A DNA stretch of 6,365 bases from Eubacterium sp. Its GTDB lineage: Bacteria; Bacillota; Clostridia; Oscillospirales; Acutalibacteraceae. Both the position numbers and the translations under genes were made by a program. Location of the stretch: assembly GCA_017543725.1 (NCBI GenBank), contig JAFYFO010000023.1:1-6365 (forward strand), read 5' to 3'. The notes beneath the pieces are model-generated. The model saw nothing but the letters and a program-made list of their open reading frames with translations. It made no database searches and had not been told where the DNA came from. Of the stretch, positions 1 through 5,707 are shown piece by piece. Each line of letters opens with the position of its first letter. Positions within the stretch are counted from its first letter, which is position 1.

Positions 1-543
1 ATCCTCGGCAGTAACATCCTTGAATTTAACGAATAATTCCTTGATTTCATCCATTCTTTCGCTTTCCCAACCCGGCATTGCATAGCCGTTTGAGTTATCG
101 TCTATCTCTTTAAACATATCCTCGGGGGATTTGCCTTCAACCTGTTTGCCATCGTAGCAAAGGCAGGTTGAGCCGTCGCCGAGGGGCATATATAAATCCG
201 TTCTCGTCCAATCGAAAACAGGCATAAAGTTGTAGCATATAACCTTAACTCCGACCTTGGCGAGATTTCTTATTGAGGTTTTATAGTTCTCAATATATTT
301 ATCCCTTGAGGGAAGCCCGATTTTAATGTCTTCGTGAACATTAACGCTTTCAATACATTCCATTGTCAGCCCTGCGGCAGTTATTTCATCACACATTGCC
401 TGAACGCGGTCCTCCGTCCACGCCTCGCCCGCAGGCAAATCGTGAAGCGCGGGAACAACGCCGACAACGCCGGGAATCTGCTTTATCTGTTCAAGAGAAA
501 CTGTATCTTTCTCTTTTCCGAACCAGCGGAAAGTCATTTGCAT
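1..543 (-). CDS. uxuA: Mannonate dehydratase UxuA, N-terminal part (cut by window edge)
   Basis: UxuA dehydrates D-mannonate to 2-keto-3-deoxygluconate in the cytoplasm, the third step of glucuronate breakdown. The first 181 codons are present; the family is usually about 350-390 residues, so roughly half is visible. The N-terminus (MQMTFRWFGK) and the block around residues 86-117, with IENYKTSIRNLAKVGVK and YNFMPVFDWTRTDL, are as I recall them for UxuA, as is the VHEDIKIGLPSRD segment near residues 69-81. I chose the ATG at 543 over the one two codons later because AAGGAGGA lies 7 nt upstream (558-551). A promoter sits between this gene and yqfD, so it is probably transcribed on its own. Presence of uxuA suggests use of plant or host uronates. 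The rest of the gene, and any other uxu/kdg genes, lie outside the window. Identification is from remembered family sequence, not a search. Confidence 0.95.
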   Translation of the reverse strand, partial: MQMTFRWFGKEKDTVSLEQIKQIPGVVGVVPALHDLPAGEAWTEDRVQAMCDEITAAGLTMECIESVNVHEDIKIGLPSRDKYIENYKTSIRNLAKVGVKVICYNFMPVFDWTRTDLYMPLGDGSTCLCYDGKQVEGKSPEDMFKEIDDNSNGYAMPGWESERMDEIKELFVKFKDVTAED

Positions 544-573
544 AGTTTCTTCCTCCTTGCTTTTATCTGCTTT

Positions 574-602
574 ATTTTATCACATATTATCTTTGCAATC
601 AA
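574..602 (-). promoter_or_regulatory. Sigma-A-type promoter of uxuA with extended -10
   Basis: On the minus strand, TTGATT (602-597) is followed by a 17-nt spacer and TAAAAT (579-574). A TG dinucleotide sits one base upstream of the -10 box, giving the extended form TGaTAAAAT. Transcription would start near 567, leaving a leader of about 24 nt that carries the AAGGAGGA ribosome site. The -35 box lies only 5 nt past the yqfD stop, so uxuA appears to be uncoupled from the sporulation genes upstream. I saw no clear repressor operator or catabolite-response site in the gap. Confidence 0.6.
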
Positions 603-606
603 TAAC

Positions 607-1782
607 TTATTTCTTCTTAATTTTAATTTTAACCTCTTTTGCAATATCTTCAAGGCAAATTATTTCTCCGCTTATCTTCGCCTGATTGCTTTCAAGGGAG
701 GTTTTAAGATTCTTTTTGATTATCCTGCTGTTTGAAAAATCATTTTTCAGCGTTTTTTCAAGTTCACTCTCAAGAAGTTTTTCAAGTTCGCTATCGCTTA
801 AAATTCTTGATTTTATATCATAATTTCTGACATTTATCTTTTTTATTCCGATTGGCAGTTCAACGGAGTTTAAAGAAAGATATTCGCTCTTTGCTTTTAT
901 ATCTGCGTTTTTCGTTTCAAAAGGAATTATATAAAGCGGAATTTCTGCTCCGAAAAAAAGGATTTTCCTGAAAGTTTTTTCGTCTTTATAGGATTTATAG
1001 GTTTGTTTTCTTGAAACTGTCAGCGAGATTTTCTCTTTAACTTCGGCAATAAACTCTCCGCTTGCGTGGGCAAACTGATTGCCCTTTTTCTTTTCGCTTT
1101 CATAAATCCCCGATATAAGCAAATCGCCCTTGGTAACGCTGTCGCCCGCTTTTGCAACCTGCCAGCCGTTTGTTACCGAGGTTTTTATAATAAAACCGTC
1201 TTTTTTCGCTTTAACATTCGCCGCCGTTTTTGATTTAAGTTTCGGCTTTAAAACGCTTTCGTTAATCTCAACTCTGGCGGTTGTTCCGAGTTCGTTGATA
1301 TGAACCCAGGCGCAGTCCTCAAAGGAGGCAAGCATCAGATTTTCGGTTTTATTCTTATCAACCAAACGCCACGGCGCGCCTCTTTTAATGTTGTTTTCTT
1401 CAAGAAAAGAAATTATCCGGGCGCTGCTGATTCTGCTGTTGCCGACTATTTCAACTTTCCATATAAAGCCCGAAAGAAAACTGATGAGGCAAACGAAAAT
1501 AAGCGCTCCGCAAAACAAACCCCATCTGTTTTTCAGTTTCATAAGCGGAAAGATTATTCCCCTTTTTTTAACGACGGTTAATTCTCCGCCGTTTTTTTCG
1601 GCAGGCTCAATCATTCTTTTAAAATCAATATATAGGCACTCGCCGTAAAGAGTTTTGTCCCTCTTTTTCAGGGAATGAACATTGATTTTATTCTGATAAC
1701 AATCGTTGACAAAACCGTCGATAAAACCGCCCAGAAAGGCAAATTCAACATATCCGAGAAGCCATCTGAAAAACCTAACCAT
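607..1782 (-). CDS. yqfD: Sporulation protein YqfD
   Basis: This is the 391-residue YqfD homologue, close to the roughly 400 residues usual for the family. In Bacillus subtilis YqfD belongs to the mother-cell (sigma-E) programme and its loss blocks sporulation at a middle stage; its biochemical role is unclear. From the ATG at 1782 there is a cytoplasmic N-terminal region (residues 1-87), one hydrophobic segment at about 88-108, then WKVEIVGNSRISSARI, which resembles the start of a FtsQ/POTRA-like fold, and a long basic, mostly extracytoplasmic C-terminal region. The frame is open to an ATG at 1821, but that would overlap yqfC by 47 nt and add 13 residues. I prefer 1782, giving an 8-nt overlap with the yqfC stop (ATGGTTAG) and TGGAG about 10 nt upstream. 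Translational coupling to yqfC is likely. A local acidic repeat (SELEKLLESELEK) lies near the C-terminus. Confidence 0.93.
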   Translation of the reverse strand: MVRFFRWLLGYVEFAFLGGFIDGFVNDCYQNKINVHSLKKRDKTLYGECLYIDFKRMIEPAEKNGGELTVVKKRGIIFPLMKLKNRWGLFCGALIFVCLISFLSGFIWKVEIVGNSRISSARIISFLEENNIKRGAPWRLVDKNKTENLMLASFEDCAWVHINELGTTARVEINESVLKPKLKSKTAANVKAKKDGFIIKTSVTNGWQVAKAGDSVTKGDLLISGIYESEKKKGNQFAHASGEFIAEVKEKISLTVSRKQTYKSYKDEKTFRKILFFGAEIPLYIIPFETKNADIKAKSEYLSLNSVELPIGIKKINVRNYDIKSRILSDSELEKLLESELEKTLKNDFSNSRIIKKNLKTSLESNQAKISGEIICLEDIAKEVKIKIKKK

Positions 1783-2029
1783 TGCTTTCAAACTCCATTG
1801 AAATAATAAGCCCTTCAACAACCGCGCCCTGCGGTGAAAAGGCGTTAATAAAAAGGTTATCCCCGAAAAATGTTAAAAAATACTTTCCGAGGTTAACCTT
1901 TATTTTATCAGAAGAATAGATTTCTATTGATTTAAGTCCGTCTATTATGCAGTGACAGTTTCCCGTTAATTCAACGCGCGGTAAACTGACGGCGCCGATT
2001 ATGCCATCCTTATTTTTCACACATATCAC
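1775..2029 (-). CDS. yqfC: Sporulation protein YqfC (YabP/YqfC family)
   Basis: This 84-residue protein belongs to the small YabP/YqfC family, found in spore formers and made in the mother cell. The family core is visible: LPRVELTGNCHCIIDG at residues 16-31, where many members have PRITLIGN, then short beta-rich stretches IEIYSSDKIKVNLG and LFINAFSPQGAVVEGLI. The B. subtilis protein is slightly longer at the N-terminus. The start is a GTG at 2029, the first possible start in the frame after the upstream gene; a second GTG lies three codons in (2020). Neither has a convincing ribosome site, so the exact start is uncertain. It lies 29 nt after the Gx transporter gene and overlaps yqfD by 8 nt. 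The yqfC-yqfD order matches B. subtilis, which supports both identifications. Confidence 0.88.
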   Translation of the reverse strand: MICVKNKDGIIGAVSLPRVELTGNCHCIIDGLKSIEIYSSDKIKVNLGKYFLTFFGDNLFINAFSPQGAVVEGLIISMEFESNG

Positions 2030-2035
2030 CGATAA

Positions 2036-2064
2036 ATAATATGCGAAACTTTTATATATTATTT
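2036..2064 (-). promoter_or_regulatory. Possible sigma-E-like promoter before yqfC
   Basis: On the minus strand, AAATAAT (2064-2058) is followed by 14 nt and CATATTAT (2043-2036). I compared this with the remembered sigma-E consensus KMATATT-N14-15-CATACAMT: 5 of 7 and 6 of 8 positions agree. Mother-cell expression of yqfC is known in B. subtilis, which makes the site plausible. The region is very AT-rich, so a chance match is a serious alternative. Transcription from it would start near 2029, at the GTG start codon. Confidence 0.25.
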
Positions 2065-2559
2065 CAGATTTGCTTTGAGCAGTCTTTGAACAAGGATTTT
2101 TGAAATAACGCCGATAACTATTCCCGCCGCAACGCCGCTTATCAGCAAAACCGGCAGATAATAAACTATTCTCGGAGTTTGCATAACGATTGCGGCAACA
2201 ATTATCTGAGCGATATTATGAAGAACTCCGCCGATAACGGAAACGCCGAGGATTGAGATTTTTTCGCTTTTCATTGCAAGGAGCATAACAAAAAACGATA
2301 AAATTCCGCCTGCAAAACTGTATAAAAGCGAAAACGCACCCGAAAAAACAAGCCCCGAAATTAAAATTTTTATCATTGAAATTGCAAACGCCTGCTTTTT
2401 ATCAAGCAGATAGAGCGCCGAAACAACAACTAAATTTGAAAGCCCGATTTTAACTCCCGGAACGCCGATATTAATCGGAATAAGCGTTTCAAGAAAAGAA
2501 AGGGTGAAGGCAAGCGCAACGCTCAGCGCAAAAACGGCAACTTTTTTTGATTTTCTCAT
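2059..2559 (-). CDS. Gx transporter family membrane protein (heptaprenyl diphosphate synthase component I-like)
   Basis: This is a 166-residue, very hydrophobic protein with about five membrane segments: residues 7-27, 38-55, 58-92, 101-127 and 131-156. The early motif IPINIGVPGVKIGLSNLVVV, followed by HNIAQIIVA, is what I recall for the family named Gx transporter or Hpre_diP_synt_I (PF07456). The heptaprenyl diphosphate synthase label is historical. The layout resembles an ECF-type substrate-binding (S) subunit, so small-molecule uptake is an inference and the substrate is unknown. Its ATG overlaps the stop of the preceding NusG-II gene as ATGA, so translation is probably coupled. This pairing recurs in Clostridia. 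It ends 29 nt before yqfC and may be co-transcribed with it. Confidence 0.87.
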   Translation of the reverse strand: MRKSKKVAVFALSVALAFTLSFLETLIPINIGVPGVKIGLSNLVVVSALYLLDKKQAFAISMIKILISGLVFSGAFSLLYSFAGGILSFFVMLLAMKSEKISILGVSVIGGVLHNIAQIIVAAIVMQTPRIVYYLPVLLISGVAAGIVIGVISKILVQRLLKANLK

Positions 2560-2933
2560 TTTGCAACACCGTCCACTTCGGTTTTTTCGCCCTCGATTGA
2601 AACAACAACCTTATTCGGAAGGCAAATTATGCTCTCCCCGCTTTTGTTTATATCCCTGTGTTTAACGCAGATTTTATCGGGGCAATCGGCGGCAATAACG
2701 CTGACTTTGCCGTTTTTTATTTCAACAATATTCGTCACCTTGCCGTTTTTCTTAACGCTGTATGTTCTGTTTTCATCAACGGAAAAAACGGCGGCGGTTT
2801 TTGAATCAACTTCAATTCTCACCGTGTTTCCCTGCGGAGAAAGAAATTTCAGGGCGCAAAAAACCAGCCCCGCAATCAGCAAGAAGCAGAGAATTATTAT
2901 GATATCCGATTTTTTCAAAGTGAGTTTCTTCAT
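2556..2933 (-). CDS. Membrane-anchored NusG domain II protein
   Basis: This 125-residue protein has a short basic start (MKKLTLKKSD), one membrane segment or uncleaved signal at residues 11-30, and an extracytoplasmic NusG_II domain (PF07009). The domain is marked by CPDKIC (Cys84, Cys89), the HRDINKSGESIICLPN stretch and Cys104, the usual cysteine-bearing signature of these small proteins. It shares only the domain II fold with transcription factor NusG; there is no NGN or KOW domain, so it is not a transcription elongation factor. Its function is unknown, and the neighbouring Gx protein suggests a shared membrane or redox-related task. The ATG at 2933 has no Shine-Dalgarno sequence and lies 6 nt after a strong -10 box, so the mRNA may be leaderless. 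There is no other early ATG in frame. Confidence 0.9.
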   Translation of the reverse strand: MKKLTLKKSDIIIILCFLLIAGLVFCALKFLSPQGNTVRIEVDSKTAAVFSVDENRTYSVKKNGKVTNIVEIKNGKVSVIAADCPDKICVKHRDINKSGESIICLPNKVVVSIEGEKTEVDGVAK

Positions 2934-2939
2934 ATCATA

Positions 2940-2968
2940 AGTATAGTTAATAAGCGCGCCTCTGTCAA
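2940..2968 (-). promoter_or_regulatory. Strong sigma-A promoter of the NusG-II/Gx operon
   Basis: On the minus strand there is a perfect TTGACA (2968-2963), a 17-nt spacer, and TATACT (2945-2940), which differs from TATAAT at one position. Only 6 nt separate the -10 box from the ATG at 2933, so the usual start site 6-8 nt downstream falls on or next to the A of the start codon. The -35 box forms one half of a palindrome shared with the mntP promoter. Confidence 0.75.
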
Positions 2969-2978
2969 TTAATTGACA
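2963..2978. promoter_or_regulatory. 16-bp perfect palindrome spanning two back-to-back -35 boxes
   Basis: TGTCAATTAATTGACA is a perfect inverted repeat. Each outer half is the -35 hexamer of one of the two divergent promoters, with a TTAA centre. A dimeric regulator bound here would cover both -35 boxes and could control both transcripts at once. I do not recognise it as an MntR, PerR, Fur or Rex box. Part of the symmetry follows automatically from two TTGACA boxes facing apart, so an operator role is inference. Confidence 0.5.
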
Positions 2979-3001
2979 TAAAAAAGGCTATATGTTAATA
3001 T
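2973..3001 (+). promoter_or_regulatory. Sigma-A promoter of mntP
   Basis: TTGACA (2973-2978) is followed by a 17-nt spacer and TAATAT (2996-3001), with TG at 2993-2994 giving an extended -10. Transcription would start near 3008, leaving about 13 nt before the ATG at 3021. The ribosome site GGTGAGGA (3007-3014, 6 nt spacing) fills nearly all of that leader. There is no room for a yybP-ykoY manganese riboswitch, which controls mntP in many bacteria. Confidence 0.65.
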
Positions 3002-3020
3002 GAGTTGGTGAGGACTTGAT

Positions 3021-3602
3021 ATGAAAATTAATATAATGTTTTTTATAAATTCAATATTGCTCGGAGCAGGACTTGCAATGGACGCTTTTTCGGTTTCCGT
3101 TGCAAACGCCATAACCAATCCGAAAATGAAAAAGAGCAAAATGCTCGTTATCGCAGGAACTTTCGGCGGCTTTCAGTTTTTAATGCCGCTGATTGGCTGG
3201 TTTCTGGTCAACACCGTTGTTAATTATTTCAAAGCCTTTGAAAAAGCGGTTCCCTATATCGCTTTGATTCTGCTTGTTTATATCGGCTCAAAAATGATTT
3301 ACGACAGCGTTAAAAAAACCGAGGAAGAAAAAGAAACAAAACTCGGCGCGGCAACGCTTATTCTTCAGGGAATAGCAACTTCGATAGACGCACTTTCGGT
3401 TGGTTTCACAATTCAGAAATACACCTTTATTTCTGCGCTTATCGCCTGCATTATCATCTTTGCGGTTACTTTCATAATCTGCATTGCAGGGCTGATAATC
3501 GGAAAAACCGTCGGCGATAAATATTCAAAGCGCGCTGAAATTATCGGCGGAATTATTTTAATTGCAATCGGAATAGAGATTTTTGTGAAAGGACTTCTTT
3601 AA
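3021..3602 (+). CDS. mntP: Manganese efflux pump MntP
   Basis: MntP exports Mn(II) across the cytoplasmic membrane to prevent manganese toxicity. The 193-residue length is typical, and there are six hydrophobic segments in two homologous halves of three: about residues 8-28, 43-63, 77-96, 110-131, 136-160 and 172-191. Each half carries the family's acidic motif: MDAFSVS with Asp21 in the first helix, and SIDALSVG with Asp123 in the fourth. A charged cytoplasmic loop (KKTEEEKETK, 98-107) separates the halves. The ATG at 3021 is chosen over an in-frame ATG at 3036 because GGTGAGGA lies 6 nt upstream. The next gene starts one base after the stop, so the two form an operon. Promoter and leader are very short, with no manganese riboswitch; control, if any, would be at the promoter palindrome or elsewhere. 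Confidence 0.94.
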   Translation: MKINIMFFINSILLGAGLAMDAFSVSVANAITNPKMKKSKMLVIAGTFGGFQFLMPLIGWFLVNTVVNYFKAFEKAVPYIALILLVYIGSKMIYDSVKKTEEEKETKLGAATLILQGIATSIDALSVGFTIQKYTFISALIACIIIFAVTFIICIAGLIIGKTVGDKYSKRAEIIGGIILIAIGIEIFVKGLL

Positions 3603-3603
3603 A

Positions 3604-5277
3604 ATGGATAAAAGGCTGAAAAAGCAAATTATTTTCTGCGTTTGCTTTTATTTTGCTTTCTTTGCGGTATTGATGATATTCGGAACTTTTTTCGACCTTG
3701 AAATTGATAAAGCGCTTTTCAACTATGAAAACAAGTTCGGGATTATTATGGAAAACTGGGGAATGCAGGCAATGTATCTTGTTCCGCTTTTCGCCTGGTC
3801 AATGCTTCTTTCGGCATATCATCCGATTGATGAAGCCTTTGATATTGCCGCTTCAATTTTTCCGTTTTTCGTTTATCTCAAAAACAACAGAGCGACCCAT
3901 TTTATATGCTTCCTTTTGCTCCATATAATGTACGGCGCTTTTTTCTACGGCGCGTTTATGGGAAGCAACGACACGCTGAATACCTTTATGGGCGCCGCTT
4001 TCGGAAGCAATCTTCAGGATTTGCTGACAAATGCGGGAGTTTCAAGAACAATTGCAATAATTCTCTGGGCAATACTCAGAATTCTGCTTGTTGCTTTTAT
4101 CGTTTTCTTTTTCAGGAAAACGGACAAAAAATACAAAAAAGCGCTTGAATTTATGGCTGTTGCCGGAATTCTTTTATACTACGGCGGCGACATTATCAAT
4201 TATATAAAAGCCATTTTCCACAGAATCCGTTTCAGGGAAATGATTGCATATTCAAACGGACTTATCAATGAGGACGGCTGGAGTTCAAGAGGCGCTTCAA
4301 ACCTTCCGAGGGAGTGGATTGCCACAACCGATTTTTCAGCATTTGACCGCTGGTATAAAGTCGGAAACGATATGGGAGTTTACAGTGAGGCAACTTCCTT
4401 CCCCTCGGGTCACACAGCGGCGGCAACATTTGCAATGCTCCTCCCCGCCCTGTTTTCAAAATGCAGGGCGCTGAATAAATACTTTGTTCCTTCATTCATT
4501 ATCGGCTTTGCATACACGCTTGCAATGGGCGTTTCAAGGCTTATCAGAGGCGCGCATTATTTAACCGATATTTCAGCAGGCGCAATAATTATCTTTGCCC
4601 TTATGCTGTTAATCATTGGAATTATGGATATTTTTGAAAGGAAGAGTGAAATGAGCAAAAGCATCATTAAAGATAATATGACTATTCTTTTTCAGGGCGA
4701 CAGCATAACCGACTGCGACAGAAAAAGGGAGGATTTATATAACCTCGGCGGCGGATATCCGAAATATGCCGCAAAATATATCAAAGAGAAATATCCCGAT
4801 TATAAACTCACATTTATTAATAAGGGCATAAGCGGCGACAGAAGCATTAATCTTGTTGAAAGATGGAAAGAGGACTGCATTGATTTAAAGCCCGATTTTG
4901 TTTCAATTCTCATCGGAATAAACGATACCTGGCGCAGATACGATTCAAACGACGAAACAACAGCCGCCGAATACGAAAAAAATTTCAGATATATTCTTGA
5001 AGAAACAAAAGAAAAACTCGGCGCAAAAATAATGATTCTTTCGCCATTTCTGATTGAAGTATTCCCCGAACAAAAACAGTGGCGCGAGGATTTGAATCCG
5101 AAAATTGAAATTGCAAAAAAACTTGCCCGTGAATTCGGCTGCATTTATGTTCCGCTTGATGAAATATTGGCTGAAAAATCATTATCAACGGATAAGAAAC
5201 TCCTATCCGAAGATGGAGTTCACCCCGCCGAAGAAGGCAAAAAGGTTATTGCAAAAGCATATTTGAAATATTTATAA
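3604..5277 (+). CDS. PAP2-family membrane phosphatase fused to SGNH/GDSL hydrolase
   Basis: This 557-residue ORF has two unrelated enzyme parts. Residues 1-349 are a polytopic PAP2 phosphatase with about eight hydrophobic segments. Its motifs are K202-x6-R209-F (the usual RP is RF), P267-S-G-H270, and S311-R-x5-H318-x3-D322, with H318 the expected nucleophile. Such enzymes dephosphorylate lipid phosphates such as phosphatidate or undecaprenyl diphosphate on the outer face. Residues 350-557 are an SGNH hydrolase: GDSITD with nucleophile S367, G411 in NKGISGDR, N440 in GIND, and D537-x2-H540 in DGVHP. These are esterases or deacetylases; the substrate here is unknown. The last membrane helix (323-342) is followed by basic ERK, which places the SGNH part in the cytoplasm, opposite the PAP2 active site. 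A strong internal start at the junction suggests that a free SGNH protein may also be made. The ORF begins one base after mntP, with AAAGGA 10 nt upstream of its ATG. Confidence 0.9.
   Translation: MDKRLKKQIIFCVCFYFAFFAVLMIFGTFFDLEIDKALFNYENKFGIIMENWGMQAMYLVPLFAWSMLLSAYHPIDEAFDIAASIFPFFVYLKNNRATHFICFLLLHIMYGAFFYGAFMGSNDTLNTFMGAAFGSNLQDLLTNAGVSRTIAIILWAILRILLVAFIVFFFRKTDKKYKKALEFMAVAGILLYYGGDIINYIKAIFHRIRFREMIAYSNGLINEDGWSSRGASNLPREWIATTDFSAFDRWYKVGNDMGVYSEATSFPSGHTAAATFAMLLPALFSKCRALNKYFVPSFIIGFAYTLAMGVSRLIRGAHYLTDISAGAIIIFALMLLIIGIMDIFERKSEMSKSIIKDNMTILFQGDSITDCDRKREDLYNLGGGYPKYAAKYIKEKYPDYKLTFINKGISGDRSINLVERWKEDCIDLKPDFVSILIGINDTWRRYDSNDETTAAEYEKNFRYILEETKEKLGAKIMILSPFLIEVFPEQKQWREDLNPKIEIAKKLAREFGCIYVPLDEILAEKSLSTDKKLLSEDGVHPAEEGKKVIAKAYLKYL
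4637..4653 (+). promoter_or_regulatory. Internal ribosome-binding site and ATG at the PAP2/SGNH junction
   Basis: AAAGGA (4637-4642) lies 8 nt upstream of an in-frame ATG at 4651. This ATG falls exactly at the boundary between the last PAP2 helix and the SGNH domain. Initiation here would give a 208-residue stand-alone hydrolase ending at 5277, about the normal length for this family. The context AGTGAAATGA also has TGA codons in both other frames (4647 and 4652), as expected if two separate, closely spaced genes were joined by a small indel. Confidence 0.6.
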
Positions 5278-5318
5278 AAATTATTCTGAGTGTTTATCTC
5301 TGTAATTCAACAGATTTC

Positions 5319-5337
5319 AAAGCGTTCTTTACGCTTT
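5319..5337. repeat. Small hairpin, 7-bp stem
   Basis: AAAGCGT and ACGCTTT form a perfect 7-bp stem around a 5-nt loop (TCTTT), 42 nt after the PAP2-SGNH stop. No run of T follows on either strand, so it is not a typical rho-independent terminator. It overlaps what may be decayed Fic-protein coding sequence and could be chance. Confidence 0.3.
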
Positions 5338-5339
5338 AA

Positions 5340-5696
5340 CAGTCTAAAAAAGGCGTAACCGCTACAACAAAGTATCTTGAATTATTCTTTGAAAATCTGC
5401 TCATCGGCAGAGAAAATGAACTGAAAAACAGATATTTACACATAGATTTTGAAAATTCTGATGTTCAAAGTGACAAAAATGATATTTCAAAGTGCCAAAA
5501 TGTCACTTTGAAAGAGGCGGCAATACTCAAAGCAATAAAAAATAATCCGAAAATTACGCAAAAAGAGTTAGCGGATATAATCGGAAAATCAGACAGAACA
5601 GTAAAAAGATATATGGATGCAATGCAGGAAAAAGGCATTATCCAAAGGAAAAACGGCAAAAGAAACGGCGAATGGCAAATCCTGATAAAATACTGA
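5340..5696 (+). pseudogene. C-terminal remnant of a Fic-family protein with winged-helix tail
   Basis: The open frame (about 118 codons) has no ATG or GTG start; the first plausible codon, a TTG at 5508, has no ribosome site. An in-frame stop (5337-5339) lies just upstream. The reading begins QSKKGVTATTKYLELFF, then ENLLIGRENELKNRYLHID, which I recall as the segment after the catalytic core of a clostridial Fic (AMP-transferase-like) family. A charged linker follows, then a winged helix-turn-helix (KNNPKITQKELADIIGKSDR, about 5538-5597) ending GEWQILIKY. The catalytic HPF-x-GN-R core is absent. Just upstream, in the same frame, 5316-5336 reads FKAFFTL, which loosely aligns with the FRNALV-type segment of such proteins and hints at decay rather than a clean cut. 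Identification is from memory; another HTH-tailed family, such as AlbA_2/Schlafen-like, is the main alternative. If expressed at all, a 62-residue HTH protein from the TTG is the most that could be made. Confidence 0.55.
5464..5512. repeat. Three TTCAAAGTG copies, two direct and one inverted, forming a 12-bp inverted repeat
   Basis: TTCAAAGTGACA (5464-5475) and its exact reverse complement TGTCACTTTGAA (5501-5512) flank a third copy, TTCAAAGTG (5486-5494). The repeats encode the linker of the Fic-like remnant (VQSDKNDISKCQNVTLKE). The outer arms could form a hairpin with a 25-nt loop. The linker in this family is repetitive as I recall, so a coding origin is the simplest explanation; an operator-like role is possible but unsupported. 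Confidence 0.6.
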
Positions 5697-5707
5697 TTAC
5701 AGAACAA

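Noticed and set aside
334..735. Plus-strand frame of 133 codons across the uxuA/yqfD boundary
   Set aside because: It lies antisense to two well-identified genes and their promoter, with no family resemblance.
754..789. Direct repeat TTTTTCAAGTTC, two copies 24 bp apart
   Set aside because: It encodes the repeated ELEK helix in the YqfD C-terminus and is explained by the protein sequence.
1783..1821. Longer N-terminus for YqfD from the ATG at 1821
   Set aside because: It would overlap yqfC by 47 nt; the ATG at 1782 gives a normal 8-nt overlap and a family-like N-terminus.
2556..2933. Transcription factor NusG
   Set aside because: Only the domain II fold with its cysteine motif is present, behind a membrane anchor; the NGN and KOW domains are missing.
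4800..5144. Minus-strand frame of 114 codons inside the SGNH region
   Set aside because: It is an antisense shadow of a domain whose catalytic blocks are intact on the plus strand.
5319..5337. Hairpin as the terminator of the mntP/PAP2-SGNH transcript
   Set aside because: The 7-bp stem is not followed by a T-run on either strand; the hairpin at 5708-5737 is a better candidate.
5508..5696. Stand-alone 62-residue HTH gene starting at TTG
   Set aside because: The similarity-like coding continues upstream of the TTG with no start and no ribosome site, so a truncated larger gene fits better.
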